NCBI GenBank assembly: GCA_010092695.1
Contig: JAADJJ010000001.1
Span: forward strand, 3,534,001 to 3,598,000
DNA from: Enterobacteriaceae bacterium 4M9
Lineage (GTDB): Bacteria; Pseudomonadota; Gammaproteobacteria; Enterobacterales; Enterobacteriaceae
DNA length: 64,000 nucleotides
Direction: 5' to 3'
Below the pieces are notes generated by a model. That model was not told the DNA's origin, made no database searches, and saw nothing but the letters and a program-made list of their open reading frames with translations. Numbering within the stretch: the stretch's first letter is position 1; each line of letters starts with the position of its first letter. The position numbers were made by a program, and so were the translations under genes. Shown here in pieces: positions 34,855 through 44,084 of this stretch.

Positions 34855-36231
34855 ATGACGGAAGTTACATACGCATACGGCGCCGGCACACTGCTCGGTA
34901 TTGCCGCAGGGGCAGTTGCTCTGCTGCTGGTGCTGATTATGCGCTTTAAGATTCACGCGTTTCTGGCGTTGACCGTAGTAAGTATCGTGGTTGCGCTGGT
35001 AACAAAAGTCCCGTTTGACAAGGTGGTGCCGACGCTGCTGGGCGGCTTTGGCAGTACGCTGGCAGGCGTGGCGCTGCTGGTGGGTCTCGGTGCCATGATT
35101 GGCCGCCTGCTGGAAGTCTCCGGCGGCGCAAAAGTACTGGCTGACACACTCATCAATAAGTTTGGCTCACATCGTGCGCCGCTGGCGCTGGGTATTGCCT
35201 CACTGCTGTTCGGCTTCCCGATTTTCTTCGATGCCGGCCTGGTGGTGATGTTGCCGATTATTTTCAGCGTCGCGAAGCAATTTGGTGGCTCCACGCTTAA
35301 GTATGCGCTGCCGGCAGCGGGTGCGTTTGCGATCATGCATGCGCTGGTTCCGCCACATCCGGGTCCGGTTGCTGCGGCAGAACTGCTGGGTGCTAACATC
35401 GGCCTGCTGGTAGTGGTTGGCCTTATCATTGCCATTCCGACCTGGTATATCGGTGCGTATCTCTACGGCCTGTATGCAGGTAAGAAATTCGACGTTAAGC
35501 TGCCAAGCTCTTTCCTGGGCGACGTTGAAGCCGATCCGAACCACCAGCCGCCGTCTTTTGGCATGGTAATGACCATTCTGCTGCTGCCGCTGGTGCTTAT
35601 CTTCCTCGATACCGGTCTTAACACCGCCATCGTGATGGGTGCTGTGTCCGGCGACAACACCGCCGTCAACTTCCTGCGTATGCTGGGTAAAACGCCGGTC
35701 GCTCTGCTGATTACTGTGCTGTTCTCGCTGATGGTCTTCAGCGGTCGCCACTCGGCGAAGCATCTGGAAAAAATCTGTGACGGCGCGCTCGGTCCAATCT
35801 GCGGCATCATTCTGGTGACGGGGGCGGGCGGTATGTTCGGTGGCGTTCTGCGTGCAAGTGGCATCGGTGATGCACTGGCGGGCGTACTGACTGACACTGG
35901 CATGCCGATTATTGTGGCTGCGTTCGTTATTTCTACCGCGCTGCGTGTTGCACAGGGCTCGGCAACTGTGGCACTGACCACCACTGCCGCGCTGGTAGCG
36001 CCAATGGTAGAAACCGCCACTGGCCTGAACCAGTTCGACCTGTGCTTTATCGTTATCGCTATCGCAGGTGGTGCGACCGTACTGTCCCACGTGAACGACT
36101 CCGGTTTCTGGCTGGTGGGTCGCTTCCTGGAAATGGACGAAAAGACCACGCTGAAGACCTGGACTGTGATGGAAACGCTGCTCGGCGGCATCGCGTTCTT
36201 GTTGGCGCTGATTGGTAGTATGATCCTTTAG
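34855..36231 (+). CDS. GntP-family gluconate:H+ symporter
   Basis: Inner-membrane permease of the GntP family, 458 residues with about 12-14 hydrophobic segments. Family landmarks include GSTLAGVALLVGLGAMIGRLLE-type near 65-86, HALVPPHPGPVAAAE near 162-176 and SHVNDSGFWL near 403-412. It is clearly not the same paralogue as E. coli GntT, GntU or GntP, so I leave the symbol empty. GntR-type operators directly upstream argue for gluconate as substrate; other sugar acids or dicarboxylates remain possible. Confidence 0.85.
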   Translation: MTEVTYAYGAGTLLGIAAGAVALLLVLIMRFKIHAFLALTVVSIVVALVTKVPFDKVVPTLLGGFGSTLAGVALLVGLGAMIGRLLEVSGGAKVLADTLINKFGSHRAPLALGIASLLFGFPIFFDAGLVVMLPIIFSVAKQFGGSTLKYALPAAGAFAIMHALVPPHPGPVAAAELLGANIGLLVVVGLIIAIPTWYIGAYLYGLYAGKKFDVKLPSSFLGDVEADPNHQPPSFGMVMTILLLPLVLIFLDTGLNTAIVMGAVSGDNTAVNFLRMLGKTPVALLITVLFSLMVFSGRHSAKHLEKICDGALGPICGIILVTGAGGMFGGVLRASGIGDALAGVLTDTGMPIIVAAFVISTALRVAQGSATVALTTTAALVAPMVETATGLNQFDLCFIVIAIAGGATVLSHVNDSGFWLVGRFLEMDEKTTLKTWTVMETLLGGIAFLLALIGSMIL

Positions 36232-36303
36232 TGTCCTGCGGGAGGAATGTGAAACAACTCACTTTCCTCCACGCCCCTGACCAGATATCATCCTATAGTG
36301 ATT

Positions 36304-36338
36304 AAACCCTCGCCGGTGATACGGTGAGGGTTTATTTT
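36304..36338 (+). terminator. Terminator of the GntP-family gene
   Basis: AAACCCTC...GAGGGTTT with an internal CCG/CGG pair, followed by ATTTTT. Confidence 0.8.
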
Positions 36339-36387
36339 TGGAGAAGCTTAGCGGCCCGCAGGCCGCATCATTAACATGGAGTCTACG

Positions 36388-36798
36388 ATGTCCAGACCTG
36401 CGATTATCATTAACGAGCTCGATGCAGAGCGCCTGGACAGGCTGCTGGAACGCCCTGAGTTTGCCAGCCTGCCTGTGGCAGAAGCCCTGAATACGGAGCT
36501 TGACCGCGCCGAAACGCTCGCGCCTCAGGATATCCCCGCTGATGTGGTTACCATGAACAGCCGGGTGAAATTCCGTTATCTCAGCAACGGCGAAACCTGG
36601 GTGCGTACGCTGGTCTATCCTGCAACGCTTACCGACAGCGACACCCAGCTGTCCGTCATGGCACCGGTTGGGGCCGCCCTGCTCGGTCTGCGCGTTGGTG
36701 CGTCTATCAGCTGGGCACTGCCTGGCGGTCACGAAACGCAGCTTGAAGTGCTGGAGCTACAGTATCAGCCTGAAGCTGCGGGTGAATATCACCGCTAG
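36388..36798 (+). CDS. rnk: Regulator of nucleoside diphosphate kinase, GreA/GreB-like
   Basis: RNA-polymerase-binding protein of the Gre family, able to bind the secondary channel but lacking the long cleavage-active coiled coil. It has 136 residues, the E. coli length, from the ATG at 36388 after GGAG. The C-terminal FKBP-like Gre domain is clear (QLSVMAPVGAALLGLRVG near 90-107). It precedes uspG as in E. coli. Confidence 0.94.
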   Translation: MSRPAIIINELDAERLDRLLERPEFASLPVAEALNTELDRAETLAPQDIPADVVTMNSRVKFRYLSNGETWVRTLVYPATLTDSDTQLSVMAPVGAALLGLRVGASISWALPGGHETQLEVLELQYQPEAAGEYHR

Positions 36799-36970
36799 TT
36801 GTTACAGAGGGCGCACGCGCCCTCTAAAATCTGCCTGCCAAATCGTTGCCCCGCTCACACTCTCAGGCTCATAGTAGTGCCTGTGTCACATTCTGTTACC
36901 TCACCGACTGAACGCTTAAAAGAACCAGGGTTTATTAAGGATATTCTCAATAACCATAAGGAAGCCCTGT

Positions 36971-37399
36971 ATGTACAACACGATCCTGATGCCGGTGGAC
37001 GTTTTCGAAATGGAGCTGAGTGATAAAGCCGTCAAACACGCTGAATTTCTGGCCCAGCGCGATGGAATTATCCATCTGTTGCACGTACTGCCGCAGTCGT
37101 CGGCCATGCTGTTTCGCGGTTTTGCCGCCGATTTACGGCGCTTTGAGGAACACCTGAGCCGCGAGGCACAGGAAAAGCTCGACAGTATGGTGGCGCACTT
37201 CTCTTTGCCTCAGCCGCGCATTAAAACGGCAATCCGCTTTGGCAATATGCGTGATGAGGTAAACAAAGCCGCAGAAGAACTGCATGCTGATGTCATCGTG
37301 ATTGGCTCAAAAAACCCCAGCATCACCACTCACCTGCTTGGCTCTAACGCCGCCAGCGTCATTCGCTACGCTACCGTACCGGTGTTCGTTATCCGCTAA
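36971..37399 (+). CDS. uspG: Universal stress protein G
   Basis: Cytoplasmic Usp-fold protein, 142 residues as in E. coli UspG. It shows the ATP-binding pattern: MPVDVF at the N-terminus, and G-x2-G-x9-G-S/T-like segment near the end (IGSKNPSITTHLLGSNAASVIRYA). The ribosome site is AAGGAAG. It converges on ahpF. Confidence 0.94.
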   Translation: MYNTILMPVDVFEMELSDKAVKHAEFLAQRDGIIHLLHVLPQSSAMLFRGFAADLRRFEEHLSREAQEKLDSMVAHFSLPQPRIKTAIRFGNMRDEVNKAAEELHADVIVIGSKNPSITTHLLGSNAASVIRYATVPVFVIR

Positions 37400-37417
37400 C
37401 GGCACGCCAACCGAGGC

Positions 37418-37446
37418 AAAAAAAGAGGCTACCGGAAGGTAGCCTC
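37418..37446 (-). terminator. ahpF terminator
   Basis: GAGGCTACC/GGTAGCCTC with a 4-base loop; on the minus strand it is followed by seven T, so it fits the end of the ahpCF transcript. It may also stop uspG read-through. Confidence 0.85.
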
Positions 37447-37509
37447 ATCACATTGCAGTGCTAGTCTTTGCCCGTTCATCAGGCTCATGCCTGGACGGTT
37501 TCTTTTTTA

Positions 37510-39075
37510 TTATGCGGTTTTGGTGCGAATCAGGTAATCAAACGCGCTCAGAGAGGCTTTGGCGCCTTCACCGGTGGCGATGATAATCTGCTTGTACGGT
37601 ACGGTGGTGCAGTCGCCTGCGGCGAATACGCCTTTCACGCTGGTTTCGCAACGCGCATCGACCATGATTTCGCCCATACGGTTACGCTCAACTGCACCTT
37701 CCAGCCAGTTGGTGTTCGGCAGCAGACCAATCTGCACGAAGATACCGGACAGCGCCAGGCTGTGTACATCGCCGCTTACGCGGTCTTTATACTCGATACC
37801 GGTCACTTTCTGGCCGTCACCCTTCACTTCGGTCGTCTGGGCGCTGAGGATAATATCCACGTTTGGCAGGCTGCGGACTTTGTCCTGCAATACCTGGTCT
37901 GCCTTCATTTCCGGGGCGAACTCCAGCAGTGTCACATGGTCAACCACGCCCGCCAGATCGATTGCCGCTTCAACGCCGGAGTTACCGCCGCCGATAACCG
38001 CAACGCGCTTGCCTTTAAACAGCGGGCCATCGCAGTGCGGGCAGTAGGTCACACCGCGAGTGCGGTATTCGTTTTCGCCTGGCACGCCCATATTACGCCA
38101 TTTGGCACCCGTCGCGATGATGATGCTACGCGCCTTCAGCACTGCGCCAGAGGCGGTTTCAATCTGATGCAGGCCACCTTCCACGCTTGCTGGGATCAGG
38201 CGAGACGCGCTCTGGGTGTCGATAACGTCTACGTCGTAGTCGTTCACATGCGCCTTCAGCGCACCTGCCAGCTTCTGGCCCTCTGTCTTCGGCACAGAAA
38301 TGTAGTTTTCAATATCTACGGTATCCAGCACCTGGCCGCCGAAGCGCTCGCCCATCAGGCCAGTACGGATGCCTTTACGGGCAGAGTAAACCGCCGCCGC
38401 CGCACCCGCCGGGCCGGAGCCGACAATCAGCACGTCAAACGCGTCACGTTTGTTGAGAGCTTCTGCCGCACGTTTTTCAGCGCCGGTATCCACTTTGCCC
38501 ACAATCTCAGCCAGCGTCATACGGCCCTGACCGAACTCTTTACCATTAAGGAATACCGCCGGTACGCCCATGACGTTACGTTCGGTGATTTCATTCTGGT
38601 AAACGCCGCCGTCAATAGCCGTGTGCTTGATACGCGGGTTCAGCACCGCCATCAGGTTCAGCGCCTGGACCACGTCCGGGCAGTTATGGCAGGACAGAGA
38701 ATAGTACGTTTCAAATTCAAAATCGCCGTCGAGATCGCGCACCTGCTCAAGCAGCTCCTGCGCTTCTTTAGACGGATGACCACCGGTCCACAGCAGAGCG
38801 AGCACCAGTGAGGTAAATTCATGGCCGAGCGGGGAACCGGCAAAACGCGGACCCTGTTCTGAGCCTGGGTTTGTAATCAGAAATGACGGTTTACGCACCG
38901 GCAAATCATTGCGCTCGGTGAAAGAGACTTTGTCGGATAATCCCGCGATTTCTGCCAGCAGATCCCTGATTTCAGCCGATTTAGCGCTGTCGTCCAGCGT
39001 GGCAATTAACTCAACAGGTTTGGTCAATTTCTCAAGATAGGCTTTGAGCTGTGTTTTCATGTTTGTGTCGAGCAT
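37510..39075 (-). CDS. ahpF: Alkyl hydroperoxide reductase subunit F
   Basis: NADH-dependent flavoprotein disulfide reductase that recycles AhpC. It has 521 residues from the ATG at 39075 (E. coli length) after GGGAG; the frame is open upstream to 39117 but that part is not conserved. The N-terminal thioredoxin-like half has the CHNC disulfide near 129-132, the FAD motif GSGPAG is near 218-223, and the C-terminal TrxR-like disulfide CPHC is near 345-348. Confidence 0.97.
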   Translation of the reverse strand: MLDTNMKTQLKAYLEKLTKPVELIATLDDSAKSAEIRDLLAEIAGLSDKVSFTERNDLPVRKPSFLITNPGSEQGPRFAGSPLGHEFTSLVLALLWTGGHPSKEAQELLEQVRDLDGDFEFETYYSLSCHNCPDVVQALNLMAVLNPRIKHTAIDGGVYQNEITERNVMGVPAVFLNGKEFGQGRMTLAEIVGKVDTGAEKRAAEALNKRDAFDVLIVGSGPAGAAAAVYSARKGIRTGLMGERFGGQVLDTVDIENYISVPKTEGQKLAGALKAHVNDYDVDVIDTQSASRLIPASVEGGLHQIETASGAVLKARSIIIATGAKWRNMGVPGENEYRTRGVTYCPHCDGPLFKGKRVAVIGGGNSGVEAAIDLAGVVDHVTLLEFAPEMKADQVLQDKVRSLPNVDIILSAQTTEVKGDGQKVTGIEYKDRVSGDVHSLALSGIFVQIGLLPNTNWLEGAVERNRMGEIMVDARCETSVKGVFAAGDCTTVPYKQIIIATGEGAKASLSAFDYLIRTKTA

Positions 39076-39220
39076 GGTTTTCTCCCTGAGGACCGGCAAG
39101 AAACGGCGGGGCAACAACCCCGATAACGAGCGAATAGCAAATGCTGTAAATTTTTGCGCCGCAGAATCCCGCGGCGCGAAAAGCGTTCTTCTGATGCGGA
39201 TTCACGCAGGCTGGCAACGT

Positions 39221-39244
39221 AAAACCCCGATGTCGCCACCGGGG
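39221..39244 (-). terminator. Attenuating hairpin between ahpC and ahpF
   Basis: On the minus strand CCCCG and CGGGG pair and are followed by TTTT, about 40 bases after the ahpC stop. A second GC-rich hairpin (GCGCCGC/GCGGCGC) follows at about 39158-39179. Such elements would keep ahpC mRNA in excess of ahpF; this role is inferred. Confidence 0.5.
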
Positions 39245-39277
39245 AGGCTGCACCTTGCGCGCAAAACCGCAGAAGAA

Positions 39278-39841
39278 TTAGATCTTACCAACCAGGTCCA
39301 GAGACGGAGCCAGCGTTGCTTCGCCTTCTTTCCACTTAGCCGGGCACACTTCACCTGGGTGAGAAGCAACATACTGAGCCGCTTTGATTTTGCGCAGCAG
39401 GTCAGTTGCGTCACGGCCAATGCCTTCAGCAGTCACTTCAACAGCCTGGATGATGCCCTGCGGGTCTACCAGGAAGGTACCACGGTTAGCCAGACCTTCG
39501 TCTTCACGCAGGATTTCGAAGTTACGGGACAGCGCCATGGTCTGGTCGCCCAGCATCGCGTATTTGATTTTGCCGATGGTTTCTGAGCTCCCGTGCCATG
39601 CTTTGTGGGTGAAGTGGGTGTCGGTAGACACAGAGTAGATGTCCACGCCCAGCTTCTGGAACTCATCGTGATGGTCAGCCAGGTCGCCCAGTTCGGTCGG
39701 GCATACGAAGGTGAAGTCAGCCGGATAGAAGAAGAAAACGCTCCAGCGGCCTTCAATGTCTTTCTCGGTAACTTCTACGAATTCACCGTTTTTGAAAGCC
39801 TGATTTTTAAAAGGTTTTACTTTGGTATTAATTAAAGACAT
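39278..39841 (-). CDS. ahpC: Alkyl hydroperoxide reductase subunit C (peroxiredoxin)
   Basis: Typical 2-Cys peroxiredoxin, the main scavenger of low-level hydrogen peroxide. It has 187 residues, as in E. coli. Peroxidatic Cys is in FVCPTELGD near residue 47 and resolving Cys in EVCPAKW near 166, with the YF-type C-terminal helix region. A strong GGAGG site precedes the ATG. It is co-transcribed with ahpF through a 202-base spacer. Confidence 0.98.
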   Translation of the reverse strand: MSLINTKVKPFKNQAFKNGEFVEVTEKDIEGRWSVFFFYPADFTFVCPTELGDLADHHDEFQKLGVDIYSVSTDTHFTHKAWHGSSETIGKIKYAMLGDQTMALSRNFEILREDEGLANRGTFLVDPQGIIQAVEVTAEGIGRDATDLLRKIKAAQYVASHPGEVCPAKWKEGEATLAPSLDLVGKI

Positions 39842-40467
39842 CTATACTTCCTCCACGTTTCGATGGGATGTAAGGTATCGAATTCTGTTTGATTCGGCCA
39901 ATGCGTATCCATTATCAAATCAATCAGCGATATCTAACAACGATTGTCCGCCAACAATGTGAAGCGGCATTTACAACGCACGCTCTTTCACCACTGGCGA
40001 CGGTAAATCATGGCCGTCAGCACGGCCGGGCTGGTGTAGCGACTGTCTGGTGTGCAAATAATGTGCAGGCGACAACCGAGGGATTTAACCATTTGCCAGC
40101 GCGACGGGTCAATCAATCACTGAAAGGCTCTGCCTATGGCTGTAACAGGAAACCCCTATAAACTGCAGCAGATTACGCGCCTGCTGAGATAACCCACTGG
40201 TAATCTCTACGCCTGCATGACACCGCCACCGTTCACCAATCATCCATATCACAACAGTGCCCCTCTGGCAGACTCCTTTGGGTGCCGCCCTGAGATTATT
40301 CCGCATTACGGGGTTGGCAGCTTACTCTTTGAAGTTAAACCTGCATCACAAAACCTTATCTGACAGCAGAATAATCCATCTCTACGCCGATTTCGACCTT
40401 CCTGGCATGGCGTTAAAACTTTTAACGTATCGCTATTATGATTTTCTGAATGCCGGAGAAATGAAGC
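39842..40467. other. Divergent ahpC-araE intergenic region
   Basis: 626 bases carrying the promoters of ahpC (leftward) and araE (rightward). Two frames in it (39889-40161 and 40257-40484) have no ribosome site or family resemblance and I do not call them. OxyR control of ahpC is expected from E. coli, but I could not align a convincing four-part OxyR site. Confidence 0.5.
40364..40401 (+). promoter_or_regulatory. AraC-type operator upstream of araE
   Basis: CAGC-N7-TCCATC at 40364-40380 matches the AraC half-site TAGC-N7-TCCATA at 8 of 10 fixed positions. A weaker second half (CGCC-N7-ACCTTC) follows exactly 21 bases later at 40385-40401, the spacing of araI1-I2. A perfect TCACA at 40346-40350 could be one arm of a CRP site. 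This is what an arabinose-inducible promoter looks like; binding is inferred. Confidence 0.6.
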
Positions 40468-41886
40468 ATGTCCCATGTCAGTGAGTCTTCCGCTACCCTG
40501 CCCTACTCGCCAAACCGCGCACGCCGGATGAACCTGTTCGTCTCGGTTTCTGCCGCCGTAGCGGGCCTGCTGTTTGGCCTGGATATTGGCGTCATTGCGG
40601 GCGCCCTACCGTTTATTACCGACCACTTTACCCTGACTCACCGCGACCAGGAGTGGGTGGTCAGCAGCATGATGCTGGGCGCGGCGCTGGGTGCGCTGTT
40701 TAACGGCTGGCTGTCATCACGCCTTGGACGTAAATACAGCCTGATGGCGGGTGCGATTTTGTTTATTGTCGGTTCACTCGCGTCGGCCTTTGCAACCAAC
40801 CTCGAAACGTTGCTGTTCGCGCGCGTCATTCTGGGCGTGGCGGTGGGGATTGCCTCGTATACCGCACCGCTGTATCTGTCGGAAATGGCCTCGGAGAACG
40901 TGCGCGGCAAAATGATCAGCATGTATCAGCTGATGGTGACGCTCGGTATTCTGCTGGCCTTTTTGTCTGACACCGCGTTTAGCTACAGCGGCAACTGGCG
41001 CGCGATGCTCGGCGTACTGGCCATGCCTGCCGTGGTGTTGCTGGTGATGGTCATTTTCCTGCCCAACAGCCCACGCTGGCTTGCTGCCAAAGGGCAACAC
41101 GTGCAGGCCGAGCGCGTGTTGCGCATGCTGCGTGATACCTCGGAAAAAGCGCGTGAGGAGCTGGAGGAAATCCGCGAAAGCCTGAAGCTCAAACAAGGCG
41201 GCTGGGCGCTGTTCAAGGCCAACCGCAACGTGCGACGTGCGGTTTTTCTCGGCATGCTGTTGCAGGCGATGCAGCAGTTCACCGGGATGAACATCATTAT
41301 GTATTACGCGCCAAAGATTTTTGAGATGGCGGGCTTTAGCAGCCATCACGAGCAGATGATTGCCACCGTGGTGGTCGGTCTGACCTTTATGCTGGCAACG
41401 TTTATTGCGGTTTATACCGTGGATAAATCAGGCCGCAAACCGGTGCTGAAAATCGGCTTCACCGTGATGGCGCTTGGTATGCTGGTTCTCGGCTATTGCC
41501 TGATGCAGGTTGAGCATGGTGTCGTGTCACGCGGTATCTCGTGGCTGTCGGTCGGTATGACCATGATGTGTATTGCCGGTTACGCCATGAGCGCCGCGCC
41601 AGTGGTGTGGATCCTGTGCTCAGAAATTCAGCCGCTTAAGTGCCGCGATTTTGGTGTCACCTGCTCCACCACCACAAACTGGGTATCAAACATGATAATC
41701 GGTGCCACCTTCCTGACGCTGCTTGACAGCATTGGCGCGGCAGGCACCTTCTGGCTCTATACCGCCCTGAACCTGGTGTTTGTGGTTATCACCTTCTGGC
41801 TGGTACCGGAGACCAAAAACGTAACGCTGGAGCATATTGAGAAAAACCTGATGGCCGGTAAAAAGCTGCGCGATATCGGTCAGTAA
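40468..41886 (+). CDS. araE: L-arabinose:H+ symporter AraE
   Basis: Major-facilitator sugar porter, 472 residues as in E. coli AraE and very similar along the whole length. Twelve membrane segments and the porter signatures are present: GLLFGLDIGVIAGALPF near 35, RLGRKYS near 86, QQFTGMNIIMYYAP near 271 and PETKN near 450. The tail IEKNLMAGKKLRDIG is AraE-like. A GGAG-type site precedes the ATG. Its position beside ahpC is unusual, since E. coli araE lies near lysA/omrAB. Confidence 0.93.
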   Translation: MSHVSESSATLPYSPNRARRMNLFVSVSAAVAGLLFGLDIGVIAGALPFITDHFTLTHRDQEWVVSSMMLGAALGALFNGWLSSRLGRKYSLMAGAILFIVGSLASAFATNLETLLFARVILGVAVGIASYTAPLYLSEMASENVRGKMISMYQLMVTLGILLAFLSDTAFSYSGNWRAMLGVLAMPAVVLLVMVIFLPNSPRWLAAKGQHVQAERVLRMLRDTSEKAREELEEIRESLKLKQGGWALFKANRNVRRAVFLGMLLQAMQQFTGMNIIMYYAPKIFEMAGFSSHHEQMIATVVVGLTFMLATFIAVYTVDKSGRKPVLKIGFTVMALGMLVLGYCLMQVEHGVVSRGISWLSVGMTMMCIAGYAMSAAPVVWILCSEIQPLKCRDFGVTCSTTTNWVSNMIIGATFLTLLDSIGAAGTFWLYTALNLVFVVITFWLVPETKNVTLEHIEKNLMAGKKLRDIGQ

Positions 41887-41892
41887 TGCCTG

Positions 41893-41919
41893 GCCCCGCT
41901 TGCTCATCGCAAGCGGGGC
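41893..41919 (+). terminator. Hairpin after araE
   Basis: Perfect 11-bp arms GCCCCGCTTGC and GCAAGCGGGGC around TCATC, seven bases past the araE stop. There is no T-run, so termination strength is uncertain. Confidence 0.6.
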
Positions 41920-42009
41920 ATGTTACCTGCACGTACACCCCATTTAACGCACACCAGTACTGTTCTGTTCTGCTAACCTTAAGACACAACATTAATGTGG
42001 AGGAAAAAC

Positions 42010-42354
42010 GTGAACAGATTACTTCTGGTATGTGCCGCAGGCCTGCTTATTGCAGGTTGTGATTCGGCCAGTACACCAACCAGCATCCCCGGTAACGGAC
42101 AAACGCAAACCACCAACACCAACTATGACTGCGGCTCCGGCGGTAAATTAGCCGTAACCTACCTCAATAACGACCCCAACGCCGTCGCTATTGTCGAAAC
42201 AGGTGATAATCAGAAAATCATGATGGTCAACGTGGTTGCAGCCAGCGGAGCCAAATATGTTGGCGGTATCTGGGAATGGTGGACTAAAAATGAGAGCGGT
42301 ACGTTGAGCAATCTTCAGACTCAGAAGACAATGGAGTGCCAGGCAACAAAATAA
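42010..42354 (+). CDS. MliC-family membrane-bound C-type lysozyme inhibitor
   Basis: Predicted lipoprotein of 114 residues. The best start is GTG 42010, placed after GGAGGAAAAAC; the frame is open to ATG 41995, but that ATG would overlap the ribosome site. The lipobox LLIAGC puts the lipidated Cys near residue 17. The mature part has the MliC/PliC pattern: YDCGSGGKLAV, then VAASGAKYVGG and WEWWTKN, with a final Cys (MECQ) to pair with the first. Family members block C-type lysozyme. It differs greatly from E. coli MliC, so the symbol is left empty. Confidence 0.82.
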   Translation: MNRLLLVCAAGLLIAGCDSASTPTSIPGNGQTQTTNTNYDCGSGGKLAVTYLNNDPNAVAIVETGDNQKIMMVNVVAASGAKYVGGIWEWWTKNESGTLSNLQTQKTMECQATK

Positions 42355-42410
42355 CGCTTTATTGAGCGTTAAGCCCGCCATGCGCTGATGCTTGTCAGGT
42401 ACGGTTAAGA

Positions 42411-42725
42411 GGATGTTCCGTTCACCTGAAGCCCACAAACAAATGGCATGTCATAAGCGGTGAACGGACTAAGAGGGCCACTGCGGCCCTGCGCCATCTC
42501 CAGCGGCCCCGCAACGACATCGTCGCGCTGCGCCTGCGGTCGGCTTGACGCGTGATTACCCAGCGCATCTCAGGGCCTCGACCTTCGGGCCAGCGCTAAA
42601 GCAATGTTGTCCTGTCTTGTTGCGCCTCAGCCCGCCATCCCTGACGGGCTGACTTGCCTTCTGGCCTCCGGCTCGCCGATTTCAGCAGGTCAGCAACCCC
42701 ACACAGTATGCGCATGCGTTTCAAC
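42411..42725 (+). repeat. Diverged GC-rich repeat element, left copy
   Basis: Non-coding stretch in the 406-base gap between the lipoprotein gene and the aminotransferase. It shares ordered blocks with the reverse complement of 44290-44668: ATGTTCCGTTCAC, then GCGGTGAACGG, then GCGGCCCCGCAA, CAATGTTGTC, GCCGATTTCAGC and CAACCCCACAC. The copies are clearly related but diverged and differ in length. Several short hairpins occur inside. Confidence 0.7.
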
Positions 42726-42760
42726 AGCAAGGTTATCACTGCGAGTTATGCTCTGTGCGT

Positions 42761-43921
42761 TTATAACGCGACCAGCCGCTGTGCTGCCGCCAGCAGCGTT
42801 TCTGGCTGTTTAGCAAAGCACAGGCGAATCAGGCGATGTGGGAACGGCCCGTCACAAAACACCGAGAGCGGGATAGCCGCCACGCCTGCTTCTGCCGTCA
42901 GCCAGCGACAGAAATCCACATCATTAAGCTCAGAAATGGCGCTGTAGTCTGCCAGCAGGAAGTACGTTCCCTCACACGGCAATAGCCGAAAACGCCCGGG
43001 TTTTAGCGCCTCAACAAACAAATCACGGCGCTCACGGTAGAACGCAGGCAACGCCTGGTAGTGCTCAGGCTCCGCGCGCAGCATATCCGCCAGTGCCAAT
43101 TGAGCCGGAGTATTGACTGAAAACGTCAGATACTGATGTACCTTGCGCACCTCGGCACTGATTGGCGCAGGGGCAATGCAGTAACCCACTTTCCAGCCGG
43201 TCATATGATAAGTCTTGCCAAAAGAGGAAACGGCAATCGCCCGTTCGCGCAGTTGCGGATGTTCCAGTACACTGGCATGCCCGCCCTTCGCAAAGCAGAT
43301 GTGCTCGTAGACCTCGTCACTTAACACGTAGATTTCCTGCCCCGCAATAGCCTGCCACAGCGATGCGAAGTCTTCCTGCGCCCATACCGTGGCGGTCGGG
43401 TTGTGCGGTGTATTGAGAATCACCAGCCGCGTGCGTGGACTCAGCAGTGCGGCAAACTGCGCCCAGTCAACGCGAAAACCCGGCGGCTGTAGCGCCATCC
43501 GCTTCATTACACCGCCCGATAACGCCACCGCTGGAGCATAGCTGTCGTAGCCTGGGTCAAAGCAAATAACCTCATCGCCCGGTCGCACCAGCGCGGTAAT
43601 GGCCGCGTACAGCGCCTCGGTGGCACCGGCAGTCACGGTCACATCGGTGTCCGGGTCCGGGTGACAGCCATAAAGCTCGGCGGTTTTATCGGCGATAGCC
43701 TCACGCAGCGCCGCCACGCCGGTCATCGGCGCATACTGATTCGCCCCCTGCGCCACGTGCCATGCCAGCCTCTGCTGTAAAAACGCTGGGCCGTCAAAAT
43801 CCGGGAACCCTTGCGACAAATTGATAGCACCGTGCTGCTGCGCCAGCGCACTCATTTGGCTAAAAATAGTCGTGCCCAACGCCGGAAGTTTACTCTGCGG
43901 CTTGAGAGATAAGTGACTCAT
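42761..43921 (-). CDS. ybdL: Methionine aminotransferase YbdL (PLP-dependent)
   Basis: Class I/II PLP aminotransferase of the KAT/methionine family, 386 residues from the ATG at 43921, the E. coli YbdL length. The PLP lysine lies in SSFGKTYHMTGWKVG near 238, and NTPHNPTATVW near 172 and SDEVYEHI near 208 are the expected cofactor contacts. It prefers methionine, phenylalanine and histidine in E. coli. Here it is alone on its strand and enclosed by two inverted copies of a GC-rich repeat and a tandem-repeat block. Confidence 0.93.
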   Translation of the reverse strand: MSHLSLKPQSKLPALGTTIFSQMSALAQQHGAINLSQGFPDFDGPAFLQQRLAWHVAQGANQYAPMTGVAALREAIADKTAELYGCHPDPDTDVTVTAGATEALYAAITALVRPGDEVICFDPGYDSYAPAVALSGGVMKRMALQPPGFRVDWAQFAALLSPRTRLVILNTPHNPTATVWAQEDFASLWQAIAGQEIYVLSDEVYEHICFAKGGHASVLEHPQLRERAIAVSSFGKTYHMTGWKVGYCIAPAPISAEVRKVHQYLTFSVNTPAQLALADMLRAEPEHYQALPAFYRERRDLFVEALKPGRFRLLPCEGTYFLLADYSAISELNDVDFCRWLTAEAGVAAIPLSVFCDGPFPHRLIRLCFAKQPETLLAAAQRLVAL

Positions 43922-44084
43922 GAATAACGGCCCTATGCGCGAGTGAAAGATGTAATAGTGCTCCACTATAACACCGCCCAGCCGTTCAGCAATAAAGATG
44001 TGTAGACGGCTAAATGGCAGGCATTATCCTAAAAGCTGATGCTTCCCGCTAACTGAAGGTAAATAAATGAGCTAACAGCGCACT

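Noticed and set aside
37468..38811. 447-codon plus-strand frame
   Set aside because: It lies entirely antisense to ahpF, whose protein matches its family end to end; long antisense frames are common in GC-rich coding DNA.
37468..40467. OxyR site before ahpC
   Set aside because: Expected from E. coli, but I could not align the four ATAG/CTAT elements convincingly in 39842-39990.
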